The notes under the pieces were generated by a model. It did no database searches. It was not told the origin of the DNA and was given only the letters and a program-made list of their open reading frames with translations. From contig JABXGS010000159.1 in the NCBI GenBank assembly GCA_016550425.1, positions 1 to 5,350 of the forward strand: a DNA stretch of 5,350 bases. Reading direction: 5' to 3'. Below are positions 1 through 5,350 of the stretch, piece by piece. This stretch comes from an archaeon (lineage in GTDB: Archaea > Asgardarchaeota > Hermodarchaeia > Hermodarchaeales > Hermodarchaeaceae). Both the position numbers and the translations under genes were made by a program. Numbering within the stretch: position 1 is the first letter of the stretch; each line of letters starts with the position of its first letter.

Positions 1-144
1 GCAATGAACGCCGTTAGCCACCCACATGGCGGTGGCAACAAACAACGTCCTGGCGGTCCTAGTTCAGTATCACGAACCGCACCTCCAGGTCAAAAGGTAG
101 GATTAATTGCACCGAAGCGCTCAGGTCGAAAGAAGCGTGGATAG
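1..144 (+). CDS. rpl2: 50S ribosomal protein L2 (uL2), C-terminal fragment
   Basis: This is the last 47 residues of large-subunit ribosomal protein L2, read in frame 1 to a TAG stop at 142-144; the start lies left of the window. The sequence shows the hallmark C-terminal segment [14 protein letters not shown] followed by a basic tail ending [11 protein letters not shown]. The tail pattern ([11 protein letters not shown], then Arg/Lys-rich) is that of archaeal and eukaryotic L2 rather than the bacterial form. L2 binds 23S rRNA near the peptidyl transferase centre, and the HPHGGG loop is its most conserved part. In most archaea rpl2 is followed at once by rps19 (S19) in a long ribosomal operon. 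Here the next sequence is an opposite-strand sirtuin remnant, so the operon ends or is broken at this point. A hairpin over the stop codon fits an operon end. Confidence 0.95.
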   Translation, partial: AMNAVSHPHGGGNKQRPGGPSSVSRTAPPGQKVGLIAPKRSGRKKRG

Positions 145-157
145 ACGCGCTTCTTTT
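129..157 (+). terminator. Hairpin enclosing the rpl2 stop codon, possible terminator
   Basis: An inverted repeat pairs 129-139 (AAAGAAGCGTG) with 146-156 (CGCGCTTCTTT). The stem is 11 bp with one G-U pair, and the 6-base loop GATAGA contains most of the TAG stop. The right arm runs into TTTT (154-157) and then AATTAAT, giving a U-rich 3' side. It resembles an intrinsic terminator but lacks a long separate U-tract. Archaeal termination depends mainly on U-runs, so the hairpin might instead affect mRNA stability. The left arm is also coding (RKKRG), so part of the symmetry may be chance. Confidence 0.45.
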
Positions 158-163
158 AATTAA

Positions 164-550
164 TCAACCAAACCTGCTAACCATCCAGATATTACCGTGG
201 ACTTCAAGTACCTTGGTTGAGTCTGCTTTTCGGTGGAGCCCGTCAACGTTTTGGGTAATTAGCGATTTGAGAATGTGATTTTTTTCCTATTTCGCTAGAG
301 TGTAATGAGCGGGATTAGGTTCACGATGCGCGATAAGATTTTGACGCCAGGTATACCATTCCCAAACGAGAGCGAGATTTCTGTTGAAAGCCTGCGGGGT
401 GGCAAGGTTCATGACATTATAGCGTTTCCAGAGACCATCTTTACCTCGGAAGGTAGGGACATTGGATTCCTTGGAAATACCAGCGCCTGTAAGGGCGACC
501 AGGTGTTTTGCGGTTCGGATTAGTTCTGCAGCTTTAGAACGGTTGTCCAT
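164..550 (-). pseudogene. Sirtuin (Sir2 family NAD-dependent protein deacylase), broken remnant
   Basis: Sir2 enzymes remove acyl groups from lysines using NAD. Reading leftward from ATG at 550-548, preceded by GAGGA (563-559) with an 8-base spacer, 87 residues include the NAD-binding signature TGAGISKESNVPTFRG (residues 21-36) and HREPNPAHYTLAK. A TAG stop follows at 289-287. The same frame continues for 40 more codons with clear sirtuin sequence: LITQNVDGLH, then LEVHGNIW, which carries the catalytic His. It then loses similarity (MVSRFG) and stops with TGA at 166-164, just where the family has its first zinc-binding Cys pair. The remnant has about 128 codon positions, against roughly 240-250 for an intact sirtuin. 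It lacks all four zinc cysteines and the distal Rossmann strands. With an internal stop and loss of the 3' half, it is very unlikely to be functional. The frame is open upstream to 658, but that extra stretch shows no family similarity and looks like leader DNA. Confidence 0.88.
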
Positions 551-616
551 AGGGAGATTCCTCGACAGGGTTTGGATACTTTGAGAGCTGATCATTCGTG
601 AATAATCGACTGAAGG

Positions 617-626
617 TATATTTATT
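617..626. promoter_or_regulatory. TATA-like element in divergent spacer
   Basis: TATATTTATT (AATAAATATA on the minus strand) is the most TATA-like stretch between the sirtuin remnant and the methyltransferase gene. For the minus strand it would place a transcription start near 592, about 40 bases before the sirtuin ATG. For the plus strand it lies about 84 bases before the methyltransferase ATG. It was assigned by composition and spacing only. Confidence 0.35.
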
Positions 627-667
627 GTAGGGATTAATTTACTCGTTGCAGATATCACTGATAAGTA

Positions 668-683
668 AGGTGTCTAGATACCT
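668..683. promoter_or_regulatory. Near-perfect 16-bp palindrome upstream of methyltransferase gene
   Basis: AGGTGTCTAGATACCT is self-complementary apart from one base pair (672/679). It ends 14 bases before the GGAGGA ribosome binding site (698-703) of the gene at 710. Size and position fit a dimeric regulator's operator, or a small hairpin in the 5' leader. No known regulator site is recognised. Confidence 0.3.
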
Positions 684-709
684 AAGACAAATATATCGGA
701 GGACCCTGC

Positions 710-1261
710 ATGGCTGAATCAATTCGGCATATATCAAAGGGACAAGCAAGAATTATCATTTTACCAAATATCCTCTACTTAGTGATAGTCATTATCGCTA
801 TTCTATTGACAGCGTATCTCCCACAGATTCCATGGCAATTGCTTCCTGGGGCTAGTCTATTGAACCCATGGAGATTTCTCGAGCTATTAGTGGGAACGAT
901 TCTGCTCCTACTTGCGATTATGTTCATCGTATGGGGGGTGACATCTCTGGGTCGGGATCGGACACAAGGTGGTGAGATAGGGCTCAGTCGGCGTACTTCA
1001 ACTCTTGTGACCGTGGGAGCATATTCTTATTGCCGTCATCCCCAGACATTGGGCTTAATTCTTATGAACCCAGCATTAGCGTTGATGTTTGACTTAGTCC
1101 CCTTTCTTATCATTGCCGTTCTCTTTACATCCCTTCAACTCGCCTTGCTGGGTTATGAGGAATTTGAGCTGCTACGACGCTTTGGCGATACGTATGGTAT
1201 GTACCGAGAAGCAGTACCCTTCATCATTCCCCGTAGAAAGCGTATACTCCCCAAAGCATGA
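710..1261 (+). CDS. Integral membrane methyltransferase, isoprenylcysteine/phospholipid methyltransferase-like
   Basis: This is a 183-residue membrane protein. Enzymes of this superfamily (ICMT/PEMT type) transfer a methyl group from S-adenosylmethionine to lipid or prenylated substrates inside the membrane. Hydrophobic segments lie at about residues 16-36, 57-77, 113-127 and 129-148. The C-terminal half carries the family signature: LVTVGAYSYCRHP (99-111, with the Arg-His-Pro cofactor motif), then G115, and a second block with the E150-E151 pair, FGDTYGMY (158-165) and VPFIIPRRK (169-177). Length and topology match small archaeal and bacterial members. The start is fixed by GGAGGA at 698-703, six bases before ATG. 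The gene stands alone, divergent from the sirtuin remnant and convergent with gcvPB. The substrate cannot be read from the sequence; prenylcysteine, phospholipid and other small hydrophobic acceptors are all possible. Confidence 0.82.
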   Translation: MAESIRHISKGQARIIILPNILYLVIVIIAILLTAYLPQIPWQLLPGASLLNPWRFLELLVGTILLLLAIMFIVWGVTSLGRDRTQGGEIGLSRRTSTLVTVGAYSYCRHPQTLGLILMNPALALMFDLVPFLIIAVLFTSLQLALLGYEEFELLRRFGDTYGMYREAVPFIIPRRKRILPKA

Positions 1262-1387
1262 CCAAACAGATTCTAAAAGAATTCATGTATCGGAACTGAC
1301 CGTGAACTTTTAAGCCGTTGTTTATTCAGCTAATCTGCAGCATTCATTGAAAACGCCTTTGCCGAATAAAAATCCAGATCTGTTTAG
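1262..1387. terminator. Convergent intergenic region with short U-run termination candidates
   Basis: These 126 bases separate the 3' ends of the methyltransferase gene and gcvPB. Plus-strand T-runs lie at 1308-1311 and 1321-1323. Minus-strand T-runs (A-runs on the given strand) lie at 1368-1372 and 1350-1353, the first about 15 bases beyond the gcvPB stop. Archaeal RNA polymerase can stop at such U-rich tracts. I saw no strong hairpin and no gene here. Confidence 0.3.
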
Positions 1388-2908
1388 TTAATCATGCTGT
1401 CGCAGCATCTTCCACGATAAAGTCATTGTGCGTGGATGAGCGGCTTTAACCTCATCCAAACGTTCAATAGTCGTATTCTTCGGAGCCTCAGTAATACGCG
1501 AAGGATCAGAATAAGCTAGTTGAGCAATTTCCTGCAATGCGTCAACAAAACGATCCAACTCTGCTTTACTAAAGGTCTCTGTAGGTTCAATCATTAGAGC
1601 TTCCTCAACTATTGCTGGAAAATAAAAGGTTGGAGCATGTAAACCTCGGTCGAGGAGCGCTTTGGCAACATCTCGTGCGTTGACACCTGTATCACGTTCA
1701 AGCGGTTTTGCACTTATAACAACCTCATGTTTTCGCCATACACCCGGGGCGAAGGGAATGCTGTAACCTTTGGTGCCCTCAATGCGTTTCATTAGGTAAT
1801 TTGCATTCAATACTGCATATTCTGAAACAGCATGTAGCCCCTGCCAACCCATTCTCATGATATATGCATAGGCTTTTAGCAAAACCGCGATGTTCCCGTA
1901 GAATCCATGTAGACGACCAATTGATTTCGGTCGGTCAATGTCTGAATAATACTGCTTGCCATCAAAAGAGATGACGGGCACGGGAAGATATTGTGCAAGA
2001 TGTTGTTTGACCCCAACCGGTCCCGCACCAGGACCACCTCCTCCATGAGGCGTGGCAAAAGTCTTGTGTAGGTTGGTGTGGATGATATCAAATCCCATAT
2101 CACCTGGGCGAACTCGTCCAAGGTTTGCGTTCAGGTTAGCACCATCATAATACAGTAATCCACCCGCTTTGTGGATAACCGCGGCAATTGTTTCAATCTT
2201 CTGCTCAAATAATCCAAGTGTGTTGGGGTTTGTTAACATCAACCCCGCCGTTTGCTCCGAGACTGCGCTTTTCAAGGCCTGAATATCAACCTGTCCCTGT
2301 TTGTTTGAAGGAACAACGACAACGTCAAAACCAGCCATTGCCGCACTTGCAGGATTTGTCCCATGGGCTGAATCAGGAATAAGAATTTGGCGTCGAGTTT
2401 GAAGTTCGCCGTGATCCTCATGATAGGCGCGAATAATTAGAACCCCTGCCAATTCTCCTTGGGCTCCTGCTGAAGGCTGTAAGGAATGTTGATCCATCCC
2501 CGTAATCTCAGAAAGCCATTGTTGTAATTCAAATAAAATACGAAGAATGCCTTGCAGCGTAGAACAATCTTGACTCGGATGGGATTGCGAAAAGGAAGGG
2601 TTTTTGATAATCGCTTCATTCAATGCTGGGTTATACTTCATTGTACAACTGCCAAGCGGGTAAAGACCCAAGTCAACGCAATAGTTCATTTGTGATAGTC
2701 GAACAAAATGCTGGACAACTTCAGGCTCTGATAATTCAGGTAAGGCTGGAGGATCTTTACGACGAAGGGCTTCGGGAATGGATGAGGTGGGATTAGGAAG
2801 CGTATTTTTGATTGCTTTACTGTGTTGAGGAAGCGAATAACCAATTGTTCCCGATCGAGTTCGATCGAAGATGAGTGGTTCATCCCATTTTGCTTGATGA
2901 AACTTCAT
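1388..2908 (-). CDS. gcvPB: Glycine dehydrogenase (decarboxylating) subunit 2, P-protein C-terminal half
   Basis: This 506-residue protein is the PLP-carrying subunit of the glycine cleavage P-protein. With GcvPA it decarboxylates glycine and passes the aminomethyl group to the lipoyl arm of GcvH. Visible landmarks are the N-terminus MKFHQAKWDEPLIF, YPLGSCTMKYNP (83-94), SAHGTNPASAAM (180-191), TNPNTLGLFE (226-235) and YYDGANLNA (253-261). The cofactor site is NLHKTFATPHGGGGPG (279-294), where K282 is the expected Schiff-base lysine. The length is normal for the two-subunit form found in archaea and many bacteria. The ATG at 2908-2906 is preceded by GGAGGGTGA, an almost ideal ribosome binding site lying inside the end of gcvPA. 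It overlaps the gcvPA stop by one base (TAATG), so the pair is surely co-transcribed and probably translationally coupled. No truncation or missing key residue was seen. The protein is cytoplasmic. Confidence 0.97.
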   Translation of the reverse strand: MKFHQAKWDEPLIFDRTRSGTIGYSLPQHSKAIKNTLPNPTSSIPEALRRKDPPALPELSEPEVVQHFVRLSQMNYCVDLGLYPLGSCTMKYNPALNEAIIKNPSFSQSHPSQDCSTLQGILRILFELQQWLSEITGMDQHSLQPSAGAQGELAGVLIIRAYHEDHGELQTRRQILIPDSAHGTNPASAAMAGFDVVVVPSNKQGQVDIQALKSAVSEQTAGLMLTNPNTLGLFEQKIETIAAVIHKAGGLLYYDGANLNANLGRVRPGDMGFDIIHTNLHKTFATPHGGGGPGAGPVGVKQHLAQYLPVPVISFDGKQYYSDIDRPKSIGRLHGFYGNIAVLLKAYAYIMRMGWQGLHAVSEYAVLNANYLMKRIEGTKGYSIPFAPGVWRKHEVVISAKPLERDTGVNARDVAKALLDRGLHAPTFYFPAIVEEALMIEPTETFSKAELDRFVDALQEIAQLAYSDPSRITEAPKNTTIERLDEVKAAHPRTMTLSWKMLRQHD

Positions 2909-4314
2909 TATTCACCCTCCATTACTTGTTGAAATGCAAGTGCCAGTTGGTCTATAGCTTCCTGACTATGCGTTTCGGTAACACACACAAGTGCCGATTG
3001 TCCAAGGTCAGGAAAGCTCTGATCTAGAGGGACACCTGCGAGTATGCCACACTGGTGAATGCGTTCCAAAACAGCTCGAATCCCGCCAGTTTGATTTCCG
3101 GAACTGATTTCAATTGATACGATAAATTCTTTGAAATGTGGGGACTCAAAATAGGGGGCTTTAATTCCTTCAACTGCGTTAAGTTGTTTGGTAGCATATT
3201 TGCCTAGTTGTAGGATTTTCTTTCCAAGTTCAACCATGCCTTGCGGTCCTAGTAATGAAAGATAGACTGCTGCTGTAATTGCAGAATGCGCCTGGTTAGA
3301 ACAAATGTTCGAGGTAGCCTTTTCTCTTCGAATATGCTGTTCACGTGCTTGAATAGTCATAACAAACCCCCTTTCGCTCCCGCTCTGAGTCGTCGTTAGA
3401 CCAATAATGCGACCTGGAAGCTGACGTAAAATCTTCCGTTCATCTTTGCTAGCAAAAATCCCTAATAACGGACCACCCATATTCATGGAGCTTCCCAGAG
3501 GCTGTCCTTCTCCAATAACAAGGTCTGCATCATAATTGCCAGGGGGTCGAATCACTCCCAGCGAGATCGGATCGACACCAACCACCAGCAGGGCTCCAGC
3601 ATCATGCACAATATCAGCTATTGCGTCAACATCATCCTGTAAAACGCCGTGATATCCAGGATTTTCAAAATACACACCGGCGGTGTTAGTTTTAAGCAAC
3701 TCTTTCAACTGCTCAAGATTTAGTTGCCCTGTCCGCTGATCATAACTGATACTCTCAATCTGTATATTTGCAGGCTTAGCATAGGTCTGTAAAACGGCTT
3801 GGCGATTAGGTGACACAAGTTGGGGAATAAGAAATCGATTTCGATTGGTAACCCGACTCGCTAATAGCGCTGCTTCTCCTAAAGCACTCGCCCAGTCATA
3901 CATCGATGCATTAACAATCGGAAGATCTACAAGCTCAGCCATCAGACTCTGATACTCAAAAAGGGCCTGTAACATACCTTGGCTAATTTCAGCCTGATAA
4001 GGTGTGTATGCCGTTAGAAACTCTGTACGATTCACTACTGCTTTAACCGCTTCAGGAATAAGATGGGGCCAAACCCCGCCTCCCAAAAAAGTGATGCCAT
4101 GCTCTGGATTCCAGTTCTGCGAAAGTGCTTCAGAGATCTTGATGCTGACTTCACTTTCAGATAAGCAATCAGGAATTTTCAACCGTTCTTTCAATTGAAA
4201 CTTTGATGGAATATCCTCGAATAACTCATGGATGTGCTTTATCCCCAGAGTTGCAAGCATTTCTGCCTCTTGCTTGCCAACGGTGGGGAGGAATGAATGA
4301 CGAAAGTTGGACAC
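2908..4314 (-). CDS. gcvPA: Glycine dehydrogenase (decarboxylating) subunit 1, P-protein N-terminal half
   Basis: This 468-residue protein is the partner of GcvPB in the glycine decarboxylase of the glycine cleavage system. Family landmarks are LGIKHIHELFEDIP (23-36), EFLTAYTPYQAEISQG (98-113), LPIVNASMYDWASALGEA (131-148), GEGQPLG (268-274), GGPLLGIF (280-287), LPGRIIG (299-305) and QAREQHIRREKATSNIC (322-338). The length is as expected. The start codon is GTG at 4314-4312, supported by GAGG at 4326-4323 with an 8-base spacer; the N-terminus begins where other GcvPA proteins do. The gene is first of a two-gene operon with gcvPB, and its stop shares one base with the gcvPB start. It is divergent from an ECF-type S component across a spacer with repeated hexamers. 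GcvH, GcvT and lipoamide dehydrogenase are absent from the window and must be encoded elsewhere. Confidence 0.97.
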   Translation of the reverse strand: MSNFRHSFLPTVGKQEAEMLATLGIKHIHELFEDIPSKFQLKERLKIPDCLSESEVSIKISEALSQNWNPEHGITFLGGGVWPHLIPEAVKAVVNRTEFLTAYTPYQAEISQGMLQALFEYQSLMAELVDLPIVNASMYDWASALGEAALLASRVTNRNRFLIPQLVSPNRQAVLQTYAKPANIQIESISYDQRTGQLNLEQLKELLKTNTAGVYFENPGYHGVLQDDVDAIADIVHDAGALLVVGVDPISLGVIRPPGNYDADLVIGEGQPLGSSMNMGGPLLGIFASKDERKILRQLPGRIIGLTTTQSGSERGFVMTIQAREQHIRREKATSNICSNQAHSAITAAVYLSLLGPQGMVELGKKILQLGKYATKQLNAVEGIKAPYFESPHFKEFIVSIEISSGNQTGGIRAVLERIHQCGILAGVPLDQSFPDLGQSALVCVTETHSQEAIDQLALAFQQVMEGE

Positions 4315-4337
4315 TGAATCAACCTCACCACTGTTCG

Positions 4338-4358
4338 TAAACCCGAATCAGAAATAGC
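4338..4358 (+). repeat. 21-bp intergenic direct repeat, copy 1
   Basis: TAAACCCGAATC followed by AGAAATAGC matches positions 5067-5087 at 18 of 21 bases in the same orientation. All three differences are transitions. This copy sits in the gcvPA/S-component spacer, 24 bases upstream of the gcvPA start and 96 bases upstream of the S-component start. Its role is unknown; it may be a regulator site or a remnant of duplication. Confidence 0.45.
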
Positions 4359-4382
4359 TTTCTCCACAACCAAGGTACGGTT

Positions 4383-4438
4383 CTACTCAAAAACGAGTAG
4401 CTACTCTTATATATCTGGACATTTCAATGCGCCTACTC
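4383..4438. promoter_or_regulatory. Clustered CTACTC/GAGTAG hexamers around a TATA box, probable operator
   Basis: CTACTC occurs at 4383-4388, 4401-4406 and 4433-4438, and its complement GAGTAG at 4395-4400. The middle two form the perfect 12-bp palindrome GAGTAGCTACTC (4395-4406), which abuts the TATA element at 4407. The first copy and GAGTAG also form an inverted repeat with a 6-base gap. The third copy lies at the predicted transcription start of the S-component gene. This is the layout of a repressor or activator site controlling the divergent pair. The regulator is not identifiable from sequence. Confidence 0.5.
4407..4414 (+). promoter_or_regulatory. TATA box of the ECF S-component gene
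   Basis: TTATATAT, preceded by C, fits the archaeal TATA consensus on the plus strand. The usual spacing of about 25 bases puts the transcription start near 4436-4440, giving a leader of roughly 15 bases that still contains GGAGG (4442-4446). The element is partly symmetric and could also serve gcvPA on the minus strand with a leader of about 65 bases. Nothing else in the spacer looks more like a gcvPA promoter. Confidence 0.55.
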
Positions 4439-4453
4439 CATGGAGGCATCACG

Positions 4454-5053
4454 GTGGCAATTAACGCAAAATCGCAATTGTATAGTACAAAAATTATCGT
4501 TTATGTTGCTATCATGGCTGCCCTCGGCACCGCAGTCTCAATTTTAACAATAAACACTGTTCAACTGGGTGCTACTCAGATTTCACTGGATTTGAGCCAT
4601 CTTGGAACTTTTATGGTGGCCATTCCAGGTGGCGCTATCCTTGGCGCCATAACTGGCGCTATAGTAGGAATCTATCCTGGAATTGCGTTTGGTTACATAT
4701 GGGGTCAGCTAGGAATAGTCGGGCTTATCGGTCTACCCGCGGGAAAAGCCATGACTGGATTCACCAGCGGAATCGCACAAAGGACTCTGAAACGTCCATT
4801 TCTGTCTGTGATCCTTGGATATGTACCAGAGTGCATCTTTACAATTTGGCTTTTCGTTTTTGTCGTTCCCTTCCTAACTCCTATACCCGCGGAATTCGTC
4901 CTAATTATTGCAATGGGAATAGTTGGGAAAGCTTGGATTGAGATTCTCTTTATGGCATTTCTTATGGAGACCATCTTTCTCTCTCGGGGAATAGTCAAGC
5001 TGCTAAAGACGATATTTACCGCCTGGGATTATACTCCACTCACCGAAATGTAG
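4454..5053 (+). CDS. ECF transporter S component-like membrane protein, substrate unknown
   Basis: S components bind a vitamin or metal and pair with the EcfT-EcfA energizing module to import it. This 199-residue protein is almost wholly hydrophobic, with about six likely membrane segments near residues 14-34, 47-66, 68-83, 85-100, 117-140 and 147-175. The first carries AxxxA (A19-A23), the motif S components use to contact EcfT. ISLDLSHLGTFMVAIPGGAILGAITGAIVG (43-72, quoted in parts: LDLSHLG, then GAILGAITGAIVG) resembles the segment ahead of and within helix 3 of RibU- and FolT-like proteins. I chose GTG at 4454 because GGAGG lies seven bases upstream and the TATA box at 4407 predicts a transcript starting near 4438. 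The in-frame ATG at 4427 has no ribosome binding site and would lie before the transcript. No EcfT or EcfA gene is nearby, so a shared energizing module is likely. The family call rests on general pattern; substrate is unknown. Confidence 0.68.
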   Translation: MAINAKSQLYSTKIIVYVAIMAALGTAVSILTINTVQLGATQISLDLSHLGTFMVAIPGGAILGAITGAIVGIYPGIAFGYIWGQLGIVGLIGLPAGKAMTGFTSGIAQRTLKRPFLSVILGYVPECIFTIWLFVFVVPFLTPIPAEFVLIIAMGIVGKAWIEILFMAFLMETIFLSRGIVKLLKTIFTAWDYTPLTEM

Positions 5054-5060
5054 AATAGAT

Positions 5061-5101
5061 TAATTATAAACTCGAACCAGAAATGGCGTAAGCTTTTTAT
5101 G
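5061..5101 (+). promoter_or_regulatory. Candidate thermosome promoter region
   Basis: Two AT-rich TATA candidates precede the chaperonin gene: TAATTATAAA (5061-5070) and CTTTTTATG (5093-5101). They would give leaders of roughly 80 and 50 bases. Copy 2 of the 21-bp repeat lies between them. Which is used cannot be decided from sequence. The 118-base spacer argues that the thermosome has its own promoter rather than read-through from the S-component gene. Confidence 0.35.
5067..5087 (+). repeat. 21-bp intergenic direct repeat, copy 2
   Basis: TAAACTCGAACC followed by AGAAATGGC matches copy 1 at 4338-4358 with three transitions. This copy begins 14 bases after the S-component stop codon and ends 84 bases before the thermosome ATG. 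It overlaps the 3' edge of one TATA candidate and lies just upstream of the other, a position where a bound protein could affect thermosome transcription. Confidence 0.45.
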
Positions 5102-5171
5102 TCAGTGCAAGGATTGCCGGAGCAGTTCATCCTACTTGAAAAACCAATAATTACTCAGGAGGAAAACTAAC

Positions 5172-5350
5172 ATGGCACAAATGCAAGGCGTGCCGGTATT
5201 AATACTTAAAGAAGGAACTGAACGCGCCCGAGGTCGTGATGCTCGTGAAAACAACATCATGGCTGTGCGAGCACTAGCTGATGCAGTTCGCACCTCTTTG
5301 GGTCCGCGTGGTCAAGATAAAATGCTCGTGGATAGCCTGGGCGATGTCAC
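5172..5350 (+). CDS. Thermosome subunit (group II chaperonin), N-terminal fragment
   Basis: These are the first 59 codons of a group II chaperonin, related to eukaryotic CCT; the rest, about 480-500 residues, lies beyond the window. These subunits build a double-ring ATP-driven folding chamber in the cytoplasm. The sequence shows [21 protein letters not shown] (read as VPVLILKEG at 7-15, then [10 protein letters not shown]), [20 protein letters not shown] (28-47), and [12 protein letters not shown]. The SLGPRG block belongs to the nucleotide-binding equatorial domain. The family usually has Met after GPRG or GPKG, whereas here it is Gln (GPRGQDKM). ATG at 5172 follows a textbook AGGAGG (5157-5162) with a 9-base spacer. 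Archaea often have two or more paralogous subunits; which one this is cannot be told from the fragment. Confidence 0.96.
   Translation, partial: MAQMQGVPVLILKEGTERARGRDARENNIMAVRALADAVRTSLGPRGQDKMLVDSLGDV

Noticed and set aside
287..289. In-frame TAG in the sirtuin as a possible pyrrolysine codon (read-through)
   Set aside because: Pyrrolysine is known mainly from methylamine methyltransferases, and the reading frame fails again at 166-164 with loss of the zinc-binding half. Plain gene decay explains both defects.
305..523. Plus-strand open frame of 72 codons
   Set aside because: It is antisense to recognisable sirtuin sequence, has no good ribosome binding site and no recognisable protein features.
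551..658. Extension of the sirtuin frame to an ATG at 658
   Set aside because: The extra 36 residues lack sirtuin similarity, and GAGGA sits correctly before the ATG at 550. The stretch also contains the only TATA-like element.
1113..1313. Plus-strand open frame of 66 codons overlapping the methyltransferase end
   Set aside because: It is an out-of-frame shadow of the methyltransferase; the overlapping frame carries clear family motifs and this one does not.
4315..4382. Glycine riboswitch in the gcvPA leader
   Set aside because: The leader is too short for a glycine aptamer and shows no aptamer core. Only weak 4-5 bp hairpins such as AGAAA/TTTCT at 4350-4363 are visible.
4705..4998. Minus-strand open frame of 97 codons opposite the S-component gene
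   Set aside because: It is a mirror of the hydrophobic coding frame on the other strand, with no recognisable family and no promoter or ribosome binding site support.
1..5350. CRISPR array, insertion sequence, tRNA or a novel multi-gene defence-type system
   Set aside because: No regularly spaced repeats, transposase sequence, terminal inverted repeats or tRNA-like cloverleaf were seen. Every gene but the S component falls clearly in a housekeeping or metabolic family.

Overview
The window looks archaeal. It holds the C-terminus of an archaeal/eukaryotic-type ribosomal protein L2, the N-terminus of a group II chaperonin (thermosome), TATA-box-like elements upstream of genes, and strong GGAGG-type ribosome binding sites. 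Base composition is moderate. The lineage cannot be fixed from this sequence. An Asgard-type or other mesophilic archaeon would fit, but that is a guess.

Layout, left to right. At 1-144 the end of rpl2 reads rightward and closes in a hairpin that encloses its stop codon. At 164-550, on the minus strand, lies a broken sirtuin (Sir2) gene with an in-frame stop. It is cut off just before its zinc-binding segment and abuts the rpl2 end. A short divergent spacer holding TATA-like and near-palindromic sequence follows. Next comes a small integral membrane methyltransferase of the isoprenylcysteine/phospholipid methyltransferase type (710-1261, plus). A convergent spacer leads into the minus-strand pair gcvPA-gcvPB (4314 down to 1388), the two subunits of the glycine cleavage P-protein, joined by a 1-base stop/start overlap. 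A 139-base divergent control region (4315-4453) separates gcvPA from a membrane protein resembling the substrate-binding S component of an energy-coupling factor (ECF) vitamin transporter (4454-5053, plus). The window ends in the first 59 codons of a thermosome subunit (5172 onward).

How the genes fit together. GcvPA and GcvPB form the PLP-dependent glycine decarboxylase. Partners GcvH, GcvT and the lipoamide dehydrogenase are not here. The S component shares a control region with gcvPA. It could import a cofactor of that pathway (pyridoxal, lipoate, folate), but this is inference from position only. The other genes have no evident functional link.

The most interesting points are regulatory and structural. 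Hexamers CTACTC/GAGTAG cluster around the TATA box of the S-component gene. A 21-base near-identical repeat (18/21) occurs in both the gcvPA/S-component spacer and the thermosome upstream region. A probable rearrangement scar lies at the rpl2/sirtuin junction. I saw no clear sign of a wholly new multi-gene system, CRISPR array, tRNA, rRNA or mobile element.
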